Shown: positions 29,367 to 39,351 of the stretch, one piece after another | Layout: each line of letters begins with the position of its first letter | Numbering within the stretch: the stretch's first letter is position 1 | Origin: Marinobacter pelagius | GTDB lineage: Bacteria; Pseudomonadota; Gammaproteobacteria; Pseudomonadales; Oleiphilaceae | Assembly: GCF_003315345.1 (NCBI RefSeq) | Contig: NZ_QNRO01000001.1 | Location: 372,001 to 436,000, forward strand | Direction: 5' to 3' | DNA: 64,000 nucleotides | Position numbers and translations under genes: made by a program | Notes under the pieces: model-generated | The model's database searches: none | What the model was told of the DNA's origin: nothing | The model's input: only the letters and a program-made list of their open reading frames with translations

Positions 29367-29404
29367 TTGATCGGGCCCTGCCCCCAATTCAGGAGGATTA
29401 CCAG

Positions 29405-30586
29405 ATGAACAGCAATGACGTAGTAATCGCAGGATCAGCAAGAACCCCGATGGGCGGCATGATGGGCTCCCTGAGTTCCGTCCGCTCCCCGGATCTGGGT
29501 GCCATCTCCATCAAGGCAGCCATCGAACGCTCCGGTCTCCAGCCGGCGGACATCCAGGAAGTCATCATGGGCTGCGTACTGCCAGCCGGCCTCGGCCAGG
29601 CACCGGCACGTCAGGCGTCCCGTGCCTCCGGCATTCCTGACAGCTCCGGCTGCACCACCATCAACAAGATGTGTGGCTCCGGCATGCAGGCGGTCATCAT
29701 GGCCCACGACCAGATCAAGGCCGGCACCAATAACATCATGATTGCCGGCGGCATGGAAAACATGAGTCAGGCGCCGTACCTGTTGCCCAAGGCCCGCGCC
29801 GGCATGCGGATGGGTCACGGCCAGGTGATGGACAGCATGTTCCTGGACGGGTTGGAAGACGCCTATGAAGGCGGCCTGATGGGTGTGTTCGCCCAGCGTA
29901 CCGCCGACAAATTCGACATCAGCCGTCAGGCCATGGACGAATTTGCCATCGGCTCCCTGCAAAAATCCCTCGCCGCCATCGAAAATGGCTGGTTCAAGGA
30001 CGAGATTGTTCCGGTGCCTGTTTCCGGCCGAGGCGGTGACACCGAAGTGGATACCGACGAGCAGCCGGGCAACGCCAAGCCGGAAAAGATCCCGCAGCTG
30101 AAGCCGGCGTTCGCCAAAGACGGTTCCGTGACCGCCGCCAATTCCAGCTCCATCAGTGACGGTGCTTCCGCCCTGGTACTGGCTTCCGCGGCTGAAGCCG
30201 ACGCTCGCGGTCTGACTCCCCAGGCCCGGATCGTGGCCCACGCCACCAACGCACGCCTGCCGGCCGAGTTCACCATCGCGCCGATAGGCTCCATCGAGAA
30301 GGTGCTCAAGAAAGCGGGGTGGACACTGGACGATGTCGACCTGTTTGAAATCAATGAAGCCTTTGCCGTGGTCACCCTGGCGGCGATCAACGAGCTGAAG
30401 CTTCCGGCGGAGAAAGTGAACGTCCATGGTGGCGCCTGCGCCCTCGGTCACCCGATCGGTTCGTCCGGCTCACGGATCATCGTCACCCTGATCAATGCGC
30501 TGAAACAGCGTGGGCTCAAGCGTGGCGTGGCTTCGCTCTGCATCGGCGGTGGTGAAGCTACGGCTGTGGCCATCGAACTGATCTGA
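29405..30586 (+). CDS. acetyl-CoA acetyltransferase (thiolase)
   Basis: 393 residues of the thiolase family, which splits 3-ketoacyl-CoA with CoA (or makes acetoacetyl-CoA). The nucleophilic Cys is in INKMCGSGMQAV (about C90). The other active-site residues are in NEAFAVV, GGACALGHPIGSSGSR and SLCIGGGEATA (second Cys). The frame remains open to 29243 but runs through hairpin B; the ATG at 29405 after AGGAGGATTACCAG is clearly the start. As the last gene of the set divergent from liuR, it may cleave 2-methylacetoacetyl-CoA or acetoacetyl-CoA. Confidence 0.92.
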   Translation: MNSNDVVIAGSARTPMGGMMGSLSSVRSPDLGAISIKAAIERSGLQPADIQEVIMGCVLPAGLGQAPARQASRASGIPDSSGCTTINKMCGSGMQAVIMAHDQIKAGTNNIMIAGGMENMSQAPYLLPKARAGMRMGHGQVMDSMFLDGLEDAYEGGLMGVFAQRTADKFDISRQAMDEFAIGSLQKSLAAIENGWFKDEIVPVPVSGRGGDTEVDTDEQPGNAKPEKIPQLKPAFAKDGSVTAANSSSISDGASALVLASAAEADARGLTPQARIVAHATNARLPAEFTIAPIGSIEKVLKKAGWTLDDVDLFEINEAFAVVTLAAINELKLPAEKVNVHGGACALGHPIGSSGSRIIVTLINALKQRGLKRGVASLCIGGGEATAVAIELI

Positions 30587-30614
30587 TTTGGTTTACTGTT
30601 TCTCGTAGCCTGCC

Positions 30615-30725
30615 GGTTTGGGGGGCGGGCTTGCGGGGTGGCAGGTGGAGTTTGTCCTGGAAAAAGAACTCGCTTCGCTCAGACACCTTTTTCCGGCGAA
30701 AAATCCACCTGTCACCCCGTGCCGA
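30615..30725. repeat. large intergenic hairpin element (C), copy of D
   Basis: A 111-bp element with GCGGGGTGGCAGGTGGA pairing to its near complement at 30704-30719, an inner stem GGAAAAAG/CTTTTTCC, and the loop core AACTCGCTTCGCTCAGA (30667-30683). It is about 95% identical to element D (five substitutions and one indel counted by eye). It lies between the convergent thiolase and sigma54-regulator genes and may also end transcription from both sides. Confidence 0.88.
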
Positions 30726-30746
30726 GATACCTTGGGCTAATTCAAG

Positions 30747-32672
<1,926 letters not shown>

Positions 32673-32704
32673 GGGGGTGTCCTGTGCTGTTCCCAATAGG
32701 ACAG

Positions 32705-32720
32705 AACAAACCCCGTGCCA
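32705..32720 (-). promoter_or_regulatory. candidate sigma54 promoter for the regulator gene
   Basis: On the - strand TGGCACGGGGTTTGTT has correct -24/-12 spacing, but GT replaces the invariant GC at -12. It lies 33 bp upstream of the regulator start and could allow autoregulation from the shared palindromes. Weaker than the + strand promoter. Confidence 0.35.
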
Positions 32721-32722
32721 AC

Positions 32723-32775
32723 TACGAAAATTCGGTGTTCCCGACACGAAAAATCGTGAATTACGAAAGATCGTA
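32723..32775. promoter_or_regulatory. three iterated palindromes, probable enhancer sites
   Basis: Three 14-bp sites of the form YACGA-N4-TCGTR: TACGAAAATTCGGT (32723-32736, imperfect), CACGAAAAATCGTG (32745-32758, perfect) and TACGAAAGATCGTA (32762-32775, perfect). They lie about 70-120 bp upstream of the cyn -24/-12 promoter, where sigma54 activators bind. Confidence 0.75.
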
Positions 32776-32843
32776 GCTGCGGCTGTTCGTCAGATCTTTG
32801 TAAAAAATCAATAAAAACAAAGAAATATAAAAACATCTGTAGT

Positions 32844-32859
32844 TGGCACGAACCCTGCG
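32844..32859 (+). promoter_or_regulatory. sigma54 (-24/-12) promoter of the cyn operon
   Basis: TGGCACGAACCCTGCG matches the sigma54 consensus, with GG and GC separated by exactly 10 bases. It lies 115 bp upstream of cynA and downstream of three iterated palindromes. The divergent gene encodes a sigma54 activator. Confidence 0.85.
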
Positions 32860-32974
32860 ATAGCTCTCCCAGAACGCGTAGCCCGAGCCGCATGAGTCTT
32901 GCTGACGGTCCCGAGCCGCAACCTTGTCGCACCGTATGTGTGCAAAAACCATCCGAGAGTAGGGAGAGTGCCCC

Positions 32975-34399
32975 ATGACCACGAAGAGCCTTGGCAATCC
33001 GTTTGACGGTGACCAGTCACTGATCCACGCCAAAACCTGCGGTTGTCCGGAATGTAAACCCGGACAGGAAACGCCGTCGGTGTCCCTGAACCTTCAGCAA
33101 TCACCAAGCCAGGATGCAGCGGTCTCTGAAAGCGCCATGGATTCCGAGGCCATGATGGATCGTGCTATCGAAAGCGCCGTCGTCCGTTCCGTGTTCGGTC
33201 ACAACGACCACAGCCGCCGGAGCTTCATGAAGATGATGGGGGCAGGCACCGCGGCCGCGCTGCTGGGCAGCGTGTTCCACATGGAGAAGGCCAAGGCCGC
33301 CGTGAAGGAATCCCTGGGCAAGCTTGAGAAAACCAAACTGAATGTCGGCTTTGTGCCCATCACCTGCGCCACGCCGATCATCATGGCGCATCCCATGGGG
33401 TTCTATGAGCGCTACGGCCTGGATGTGACCGTCACCAAAACCGCGGGCTGGGCGGTGGCCCGGGATAAATCCCTGGCGGGCGAGTACGACGCTTCCCACA
33501 TGCTCACACCGATGCCCCTGGCGATGACCATGGGCGCCGGCTCGATCCCTGAACCGTTCATCATGCCGGCGGTTGAGAACATCAACGGCCAGGCCATCGT
33601 TCTGCACGTGGATCACAAGGACAAGCGAGACCCGAAGGAGTGGAAAGGTTTCAAATTCGGCGTGCCGTTCGAGTATTCCATGCACAACTTCCTGTTGCGC
33701 TACTACCTGGCCGAAAACGGCATCGACCCGGACAAGGATGTGCAGATCCGTGTGGTTCCGCCACCCGAGATGGTGGCCAACCTGCGCGCCGGTAACCTGG
33801 ATGGCTACCTGTCTCCGGACCCGTTCAACCAGCGGGCCGTCTGGGAGAAGGTTGGCTTCATTCACATGCTGACCAAGGACATCTGGGAAGGGCATCCGTG
33901 TTGTGCCTTCGCCTGCAGCCAGCAGTTCGCCACCGAGAACCCGAACACCTACGGTGCGCTGCTGCGCGCCATCATCGACGCCACCCAGTACTCCAACAAT
34001 CCGGATAACCGGAAGGAAATCTCCGAAGCCATCGCGCCCAAGAACTACCTGAACCAGCCGGTGCCCGTGATCCAGCAGGTGCTCACCGGCTATTACGCCG
34101 ATGGCCTGGGCGAGGTGAAGAACGTACCGGATCGTATCGACTTCGACCCGTTCCCCTGGCACTCCATGGGTGTCTGGATCCTCACCCAGATGAAGCGCTG
34201 GGGTTATATCGAGGGTGATGTGGACTACAAGGGCATCGCCGAGCAGGTCTACCTGGCGGGAGAGACCGGCAAGCTCATGGAAGAAATGGGCTATAGCGCG
34301 CCGGACAAGACCTACAAGACCCACACCATCATGGGCAAGACCTTCGACCCGGACAGCCCCGAAGAATACGCCCGCAGCTTCGCGATCGGGAGGGTGTAA
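32975..34399 (+). CDS. cynA: cyanate/nitrate-type ABC transporter substrate-binding protein
   Basis: 474 residues of the NrtA/CmpA/CynA family. Residues 1-79 are an unusual leader with a CxCxxC cluster (TCGCPEC, C22, C24, C27). It is followed by a twin-arginine-type signal (HSRRSFMKMMGAG, Arg81-Arg82) and the binding domain from about residue 115 (LNVGFVPITCATPIIMAHPM). The role of cyanate binding is inferred from the adjacent cyanase; nitrate or a related anion cannot be excluded from sequence alone. It is the first gene of the sigma54-controlled operon and is followed by the permease after 2 bp. Confidence 0.87.
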   Translation: MTTKSLGNPFDGDQSLIHAKTCGCPECKPGQETPSVSLNLQQSPSQDAAVSESAMDSEAMMDRAIESAVVRSVFGHNDHSRRSFMKMMGAGTAAALLGSVFHMEKAKAAVKESLGKLEKTKLNVGFVPITCATPIIMAHPMGFYERYGLDVTVTKTAGWAVARDKSLAGEYDASHMLTPMPLAMTMGAGSIPEPFIMPAVENINGQAIVLHVDHKDKRDPKEWKGFKFGVPFEYSMHNFLLRYYLAENGIDPDKDVQIRVVPPPEMVANLRAGNLDGYLSPDPFNQRAVWEKVGFIHMLTKDIWEGHPCCAFACSQQFATENPNTYGALLRAIIDATQYSNNPDNRKEISEAIAPKNYLNQPVPVIQQVLTGYYADGLGEVKNVPDRIDFDPFPWHSMGVWILTQMKRWGYIEGDVDYKGIAEQVYLAGETGKLMEEMGYSAPDKTYKTHTIMGKTFDPDSPEEYARSFAIGRV

Positions 34400-34401
34400 T
34401 C

Positions 34402-35229
34402 ATGGCTTCCCTGAACGTTCGGGCAGCGCTGCTGTCGGTGTCGTTCCTGATTCTGGCGCTGGGGCTCTGGGAAATGGCAACCCAGCCGCCAGAAGCAGAC
34501 GCTGCCATGACCGAGTACGAACGCCTGATGGGCGGTGCGGACCAGGAATCACGGGTGCCGCCGCCCTCGGAAGTTATCAAGCTGGCCTGGGCGGAGTTGT
34601 CCAACCCGTTCTATGACGCAGGCGCCAACGACAAGGGCATCGGCATCCAGCTGGCCTACTCGGTGTACCGGGTACTGACGGGGTACCTGGCGGCCATGGC
34701 TATCGCGTTGCCAGTGGGCTTCCTGATCGGCATGTCGCCGCTGATGTACAAGGCCCTGAACCCGTACATCCAGGTGCTGCGGCCCATCTCGCCCCTGGCC
34801 TGGATGCCGCTGGCCCTGTTCATTATCCAGGATTCCGACGCCTCGGCCATTTTTGTGATCTTCATCTGCTCGATCTGGCCGATGTTGCTGAATACCGCCT
34901 TTGGTGTGGCCAACGTCCGGCAGGACTGGGTGAACGTGGCCCGGACCCACGAACTGAGCCCGATCAAGACAGCGCTGACGGTGATCCTTCCGGCTGCCGC
35001 ACCCACCATCCTGACTGGTATGCGCATCTCCATTGGCATTGCCTGGCTGGTCATCGTGGCGGCGGAAATGCTCGTGGGCGGCACCGGCATCGGCTACTAC
35101 GTGTGGAACGAGTGGAACAATCTGGACCTGGCCAGTGTGATCTTCTCCATCCTGATGATCGGGGTGGTGGGCATGCTGCTGGACCTGGCCCTGGGCAAGG
35201 CCCAGAAACTGGTGGAATACAAAGAATGA
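34402..35229 (+). CDS. cynB: cyanate/nitrate-type ABC transporter permease
   Basis: 275 residues with an N-terminal membrane helix and a BPD-type permease domain of five to six helices (about 75-270). The cytoplasmic EAA-type loop region (NVARTHELSPIKTALTVILP) contacts the ATPase. It resembles NrtB/SsuC-type permeases. It begins 2 bp after cynA and is followed by the ATPase gene after 57 bp. Confidence 0.88.
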   Translation: MASLNVRAALLSVSFLILALGLWEMATQPPEADAAMTEYERLMGGADQESRVPPPSEVIKLAWAELSNPFYDAGANDKGIGIQLAYSVYRVLTGYLAAMAIALPVGFLIGMSPLMYKALNPYIQVLRPISPLAWMPLALFIIQDSDASAIFVIFICSIWPMLLNTAFGVANVRQDWVNVARTHELSPIKTALTVILPAAAPTILTGMRISIGIAWLVIVAAEMLVGGTGIGYYVWNEWNNLDLASVIFSILMIGVVGMLLDLALGKAQKLVEYKE

Positions 35230-35286
35230 GCAGTCCGGCACCGGGCAAACCGGTGCCGGCCTCAATCCTCCGAATGGAGACCTGTT

Positions 35287-36195
35287 ATGAGTAAATCATT
35301 CCTGGAAGTAGATGGTCTGTCCAAGGTGTACCCGGACGGCCAGGGCGGTGAGCTGACCGTCTTCGAGGATATCCGCTTTGCCCTGGAGAAAGGCGAGTTC
35401 GTCTGCATCATCGGCCACTCCGGTTGCGGTAAATCCACCATCCTGAACGTACTGGCAGGCCTGGACGAGGCCAGCGCCGGCAACGTGGTGATGAACGGCA
35501 AGGAAGTGAAAGGGCCGGGCCTGGAGCGCGGTGTGGTGTTCCAGAACTACAGCCTGCTGCCCTGGAAAACAGCCCTGAACAACATCGTGTTTGCTGTTCA
35601 GGCCCGTTGGCCCAAGTGGTCCAAGGAAAAGGTGAAGGTGCACAGCGAACGCTACCTGAAAATGGTAGGCCTGGACCACGCCCTCAACCGCAAACCGTCC
35701 CAGCTTTCCGGCGGCATGCGCCAGCGGGTCAGTATCGCCCGGGCCTTCGCCACCCAACCGGAACTCCTGCTGCTGGACGAACCCTTCGGGGCGCTGGATG
35801 CGCTGACCCGGGGCGTGATTCAGGACGAACTGGTCAAGATCTGGGAAGAAACCCGCCAGACCGTGTTCATGATCACCCACGATGTGGACGAAGCCATCCT
35901 GCTCTCCGACCGGATCTTTCTGATGTCCAACGGCCCCAATGCCCGCATCGCCGAAAGCGTGAAAGTGGACATCCACCACCCGCGGGCCCGGGCCACCATC
36001 TTCCAGAACCCGGCCTACCACAAGACCCGGGACTACCTGGTGGACTTCCTGGTCAACCGAAGCGGGTCGGCGCTGCCGGAAAAAGACGGTAGCCCGAAAG
36101 TCGTCGAGCTCGCCAAAGGCGTTACCCAGTCCACACCAGCGTCTGCTGAATCTGAAACCGAATCCGAAACTGCCGCTCGCGCGGTGAATGCCTGA
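35287..36195 (+). CDS. cynD: cyanate/nitrate-type ABC transporter ATP-binding protein
   Basis: 302 residues. An ABC ATPase with Walker [10 protein letters not shown]-loop [10 protein letters not shown], signature [10 protein letters not shown], Walker [12 protein letters not shown] and the switch His in [11 protein letters not shown]-terminal tail of about 40 residues, rich in Ser/Glu ([12 protein letters not shown]), is not part of the catalytic domain. It resembles NrtD/SsuB/CynD. Position between the permease and cyanase genes supports the cyanate assignment. Confidence 0.9.
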   Translation: MSKSFLEVDGLSKVYPDGQGGELTVFEDIRFALEKGEFVCIIGHSGCGKSTILNVLAGLDEASAGNVVMNGKEVKGPGLERGVVFQNYSLLPWKTALNNIVFAVQARWPKWSKEKVKVHSERYLKMVGLDHALNRKPSQLSGGMRQRVSIARAFATQPELLLLDEPFGALDALTRGVIQDELVKIWEETRQTVFMITHDVDEAILLSDRIFLMSNGPNARIAESVKVDIHHPRARATIFQNPAYHKTRDYLVDFLVNRSGSALPEKDGSPKVVELAKGVTQSTPASAESETESETAARAVNA

Positions 36196-36222
36196 AATCA
36201 AGAGCCAAAAGAGGAAATCGAC

Positions 36223-36666
36223 ATGATGAACAAAGAACTGATGACCGCCAAAATCCTGGAAGCCAAAGTCTCCAAGGGCATGACCTGGGAAGCCATCGCC
36301 GAGGCCATCGGCATGTCCCCGGTGTTCACCACCTCGGCCGCCCTGGGTATGAACAGCCTCACCGAAGACAAGGCCTTCGCGCTGTGTGAAACCCTCGGCC
36401 TCGACAAGCCGGTAGCGGAAGCCCTGCAGGTGTGTCCAAAGAAGGCCTGGGACAGCGCCATCCCGCAGGATCCGCTGATCTACCGTCTGTATGAAATTGT
36501 CGGTGTCTACGGAGACACCATGAAGGAACTCATCCACGAGAAGTTCGGCGACGGCATCATGAGCGCCATCGATTTCACCATGGATATCGAGAAGGAGGAG
36601 AACCCCAAGGGTGACCGAGTTGTGGTCACCATGAACGGGAAGTTCCTACCGTATAAGGCCTGGTGA
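36223..36666 (+). CDS. cynS: cyanate hydratase (cyanase)
   Basis: 147 residues. It converts cyanate and bicarbonate to carbamate and CO2; carbamate then yields ammonia, giving nitrogen and detoxification. The N-terminal helical domain is HTH-like and the C-terminal domain carries the active site: Arg88 and Glu91 in YRLYEIVGVYG and Ser114 in GIMSAIDF correspond to the known Arg/Glu/Ser triad of cyanase. Either of the two first ATG codons could serve. The gene follows the transporter by 27 bp with a good AGAGGAAA site. Usual control of cyn genes is by a LysR protein; here none is present. Confidence 0.96.
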   Translation: MMNKELMTAKILEAKVSKGMTWEAIAEAIGMSPVFTTSAALGMNSLTEDKAFALCETLGLDKPVAEALQVCPKKAWDSAIPQDPLIYRLYEIVGVYGDTMKELIHEKFGDGIMSAIDFTMDIEKEENPKGDRVVVTMNGKFLPYKAW

Positions 36667-36711
36667 TCGGCGGGTAGTTTTCAGTGAACCTGGTTCCGCT
36701 CCCAGACTGGT

Positions 36712-36821
36712 GGTTTGGGGGCGGGCTTGCGGGGTGGCAGGTGGAGTTTTTCTTGGAAAAAGAACTCGCTTCGCTCAGACACCTTTTTCCGGCGAAAAAT
36801 CCACCTACCACCCCGCGCCGA
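36712..36821. repeat. large intergenic hairpin element (D), copy of C
   Basis: 110 bp; arms 36729-36762 and 36782-36815 pair almost throughout, including GGGGTGG/CCACCCC, TTTTTC/GAAAAA and GGAAAAAG/CTTTTTCC, around the loop core AACTCGCTTCGCTCAGA (36763-36779). About 95% identical to element C, 6 kb away. Near the end of the cyn operon. Confidence 0.88.
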
Positions 36822-36894
36822 CGTGCAACACGGGTTCACCGGCTTAAAGACGTTTCGTTTTCCTTCCACTCCGGAAATATCGTTTCTGCCCGTC

Positions 36895-36988
36895 GGTAGG
36901 GGGTGGGGGTATCTTTTCTGACAGGGAAAAGATGTCTGAGCGCAGCGAGTTGTTTTCCCCGAAGAAAAGATACCCCCACCCCCGTACC
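36895..36988. repeat. large intergenic hairpin element (E)
   Basis: 94 bp; GGTAGGGGGTGGGGGTATCT (from 36895) pairs with its near-exact complement ending at 36988, and an inner stem GGGAAAA/TTTTCCC follows. The loop carries TCTGAGCGCAGCGAGTT (36935-36951), the reverse complement of the C/D loop core with one change. The arms are unrelated to those of C and D. Confidence 0.85.
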
Positions 36989-37029
36989 TGCCCGCCAAAC
37001 CTCAGGCTAGAGCGAACGCCACTCCCAAC

Positions 37030-37308
37030 TCAGGCCGAACGAGACCGTGCCAAAGATCCCGAAGCGAGGGCAACCTCGGCAACCGTATGAAGCTTCTCCA
37101 GCTGTGACTGCAACATGGCAATGGGCCGTGTGCCCTCCAGTGTGAGGGCAATGTCGAGGTGCTCGCCGGCAGTCTCCACGGCCATGGTGGCAATCCGGAA
37201 CCCGCGGATGCGGACCACCTGGCAGAGCCGCTCCAGGGCCGCGGCCTCCTGGGTCATCCGGCAGTTAATGGTATAGCTGGGTGTTGAAGGCTGGCTTTGC
37301 GGGTTCAT
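37030..37308 (-). CDS. ilvM: acetolactate synthase small (ACT) subunit
   Basis: 92 residues with one ACT-type domain (YTINCRMTQEAAALERLCQV to LEKLHTVAEV). It is short, like IlvM of isozyme II rather than the 160-residue IlvH. It should bind the large subunit encoded just upstream and support activity. The start overlaps the ilvG stop (ATGA), so the two are translationally coupled. Confidence 0.88.
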   Translation of the reverse strand: MNPQSQPSTPSYTINCRMTQEAAALERLCQVVRIRGFRIATMAVETAGEHLDIALTLEGTRPIAMLQSQLEKLHTVAEVALASGSLARSRSA

Positions 37309-39005
37309 GCAACTTGCTCCTTGCTGGCTTTGGACGGACGTCGGGTTTCGTCGATCATGTCGGTGTTGCTGGCGCCGGGTTTAACGATGGGCCAGACGTT
37401 GTCTTCACGGCTGATAGCCACGTGCAGCAGCATCGGGCCGTTGTAGGCCAGGATAGTCTCGATGCCGCGGCGGATCTGGTCGGTGCGTTCGATGTGCAGG
37501 GCCGGGATGTCGAAGGCGCGGGCCATGGCGACGAAGTCGGGGTTGTCGTCCAGGTTTATCTGGCTTTCCCGGTTGTCGTAGAACAGCTCCTGTTGCTGGC
37601 GGACCATGCCCAGGCACTGGTTATCCATGATGATCAGTTTCAGCGGCAGGTTGTAGCGGCGGATGGTGGCCAGTTCCTGGGCGTTCATCATGAACGAGCC
37701 GTCGCCGGTGACGTTGATCACCGTGCTGTTGCGGTCCGCGAACTGGGCGCCGATGGCCGCGGGCAGGCCGAAGCCCATGGTGCCCAACCCACCGCTGGTG
37801 AGGTGGTGGCGCGGGTGATCGAACTCATAGTGCTGTGCCACCCACATCTGATGCTGGCCAACGTCACAGGCAATGACGGTGTCGTCCGGGGCGATGCGTG
37901 AGAGCTGGCGGATGAAGGCCGGGCCGGTGATCGGGGCCAGGGGCTCTTCGTTGTCGGCGGCGTGGAAGCCACCGGTGGTGTGCCAGGTGCGGCATTGCTT
38001 CTGCCAGTCACTGATGGCCAGCGGTTTGCTCTCCAGGGCGCTGGTCAACTCTCCCAGGATGGCATTCAGGTCCCCGCGGACGGCCAGGTCGGCCGGACGC
38101 AGCTTGTTGATTTCGGCAGCATCGGCATCGATGTGGATCATCTTTGCGTTCGGGGCGAAGCCGTCCAGTTTGCCGGTGGCCCGGTCGTCCAGGCGGGCGC
38201 CGATGACCAGCAGCAGGTCGCACTCATCGACGGCCCGGTTGGCAGCCCGGGAGCCGTGCATGCCCAGCATGCCCAGGTTGTAGGGATTGTGTTTGCCCGG
38301 GTTGCCGATGCCCTTGAGGGTCACAACCGCCGGCAGGGCCGATGTTTCGGCAAAAGCACGGAAGCTGTCCTCGGCGTGGGCCAGGCTGATGCCGCCGCCG
38401 CTGTAGAGCAGCGGCTTGCGTGCGGAGTGCAGCATGGCCACGGCTTCAGTCAGGTCCGGGCAGGCTGCTTCACAGGACTCGGGCTGAGAGAAGGGCGCGT
38501 CGGCCACTTCGGTCAGCAACAGGTCCTTGGGAATATCAATCCACACCGGCCCCGGCCGGCCACTCTGGGCCAGTTCGATCGCCTCTTCCATGATCGCGGG
38601 CAGGGTGTCCGCGTCGTCAACCAGGTAACTGTGCTTGACGATGCCCAGGGTCATGCCCAGAACGTCGGTTTCCTGGAAGGCGTCGGTGCCGATCAGACCG
38701 GAGGGTACCTGGCCGGTGATCACCAGCATCGGAATGGAATCCCGGTGGGCGTTGGCAACGCCGGTGATCAGGTTGGTGGCACCGGGCCCCGAGGTGGCAA
38801 TGCAGACGCCCAGCTTGCCGCTGGCCCGGGCGTAGCCGTCGGCGGCCAGGGCGCAGGCCTGTTCATGGCGACACAGCACGTGTTCCACACCCACATCGTC
38901 CACCAGCGCGTCGTATAGCGGCATGATGCAGCCGCCCGGATACCCGAAAACCGTGCTGACGTTGTGGCGGTGGAACGCTTCAAGAATGTGCTGTGCGCCG
39001 TTCAT
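37305..39005 (-). CDS. ilvG: acetolactate synthase large subunit, isozyme II type
   Basis: 566 residues. It makes acetolactate or acetohydroxybutyrate, the first common step of Val/Leu/Ile synthesis, using ThDP and FAD. Motifs are VFGYPGGCIMPLYDALVD, the activating Glu in LCRHEQACALAADGYAR, GPGATNLITG, and the ThDP site running from GDGSFMMN to IMDNQCLGMVRQ. With ilvM it forms a complete isozyme. Expression should be set by the leader peptide and attenuator upstream (39035-39189). Confidence 0.95.
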   Translation of the reverse strand: MNGAQHILEAFHRHNVSTVFGYPGGCIMPLYDALVDDVGVEHVLCRHEQACALAADGYARASGKLGVCIATSGPGATNLITGVANAHRDSIPMLVITGQVPSGLIGTDAFQETDVLGMTLGIVKHSYLVDDADTLPAIMEEAIELAQSGRPGPVWIDIPKDLLLTEVADAPFSQPESCEAACPDLTEAVAMLHSARKPLLYSGGGISLAHAEDSFRAFAETSALPAVVTLKGIGNPGKHNPYNLGMLGMHGSRAANRAVDECDLLLVIGARLDDRATGKLDGFAPNAKMIHIDADAAEINKLRPADLAVRGDLNAILGELTSALESKPLAISDWQKQCRTWHTTGGFHAADNEEPLAPITGPAFIRQLSRIAPDDTVIACDVGQHQMWVAQHYEFDHPRHHLTSGGLGTMGFGLPAAIGAQFADRNSTVINVTGDGSFMMNAQELATIRRYNLPLKLIIMDNQCLGMVRQQQELFYDNRESQINLDDNPDFVAMARAFDIPALHIERTDQIRRGIETILAYNGPMLLHVAISREDNVWPIVKPGASNTDMIDETRRPSKASKEQVA

Positions 39006-39034
39006 GGTCGTTTTTCCCTTTTTTTCTTTGCCGC

Positions 39035-39074
39035 AAAAAAGAAACCCCCGGGACCTTTCGGTGCCGGGGGTTTC
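39035..39074 (-). terminator. ilv attenuator
   Basis: On the - strand a GC-rich hairpin (GAAACCCCCGG pairing with CCGGGGGTTTC, 39041-39074) is followed directly by TTTTTT. It lies 22 bp after the leader-peptide stop and 29 bp before ilvG, so it is a classical attenuator rather than an operon end. Confidence 0.9.
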
Positions 39075-39096
39075 TGGTGTCTTGTCAGGTTTGTCG

Positions 39097-39189
39097 CTAT
39101 CTCACCCGCTTGTCCACGCAGAAGCCCCCGGACGGTACCACGACCACCAGGACAAGCTTCACAAGGACAATCACTGCGTTGAGATTCAT
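39097..39189 (-). CDS. ilvL: ilv leader peptide
   Basis: A 30-codon open frame, MNLNAVIVLVKLVLVVVVPS continuing GGFCVDKRVR, in which 15 residues are Val, Leu or Ile, including four Val in a row. It lies upstream of ilvG and ends 22 bp before the attenuator hairpin. The design matches branched-chain amino-acid leaders such as E. coli ilvL: ribosome stalling at Val/Leu/Ile codons would prevent terminator formation. The frame is open further upstream, but the extension is of unrelated composition. The ribosome site is weak (no clear GGAG). It was identified from composition and position. Confidence 0.88.
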   Translation of the reverse strand: MNLNAVIVLVKLVLVVVVPSGGFCVDKRVR

Positions 39190-39221
39190 GAAATCGACAG
39201 TCTGCTCTGAATTCGTAAAAG

Positions 39222-39237
39222 GATTCTGTGTAGAATC
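39222..39237. promoter_or_regulatory. small palindrome in the ilvL/RND divergent spacer
   Basis: GATTCT-GTGT-AGAATC, a perfect 6-bp inverted repeat 33 bp upstream of ilvL. A - strand promoter candidate (TTGCAT, 18-bp spacer, TAGATT at about 39234-39263) overlaps it. Role unknown. Confidence 0.35.
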
Positions 39238-39351
39238 TACCCCACGTTTTTGATCGGATGCAACCGTTAATTGCCGGTTTTTTCGTAAGGCTGGCACAAG
39301 GTTTCCCATTCCGTTTACCTGTTCACCGTTTTCAGGCACAGCGAGCATTCA

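Larger units (their letters stand above)
36667..37029. other. intergenic region with two hairpin elements
   Basis: A 363-bp gap between the convergent cynS and ilvM genes. It contains elements D and E (listed separately) and 70 bp of moderately AT-rich sequence between them. No convincing gene; the short frames here are produced by the hairpin repeats. Confidence 0.7.

Noticed and set aside
29243..29404. N-terminal extension of the thiolase frame
   Set aside because: It translates hairpin element B; the ATG at 29405 has an excellent ribosome site and matches the family start.
36681..36998. Overlapping short open frames in the cynS-ilvM gap
   Set aside because: They are translations of hairpin elements D and E; similar frames appear at element C because the DNA is repeated.
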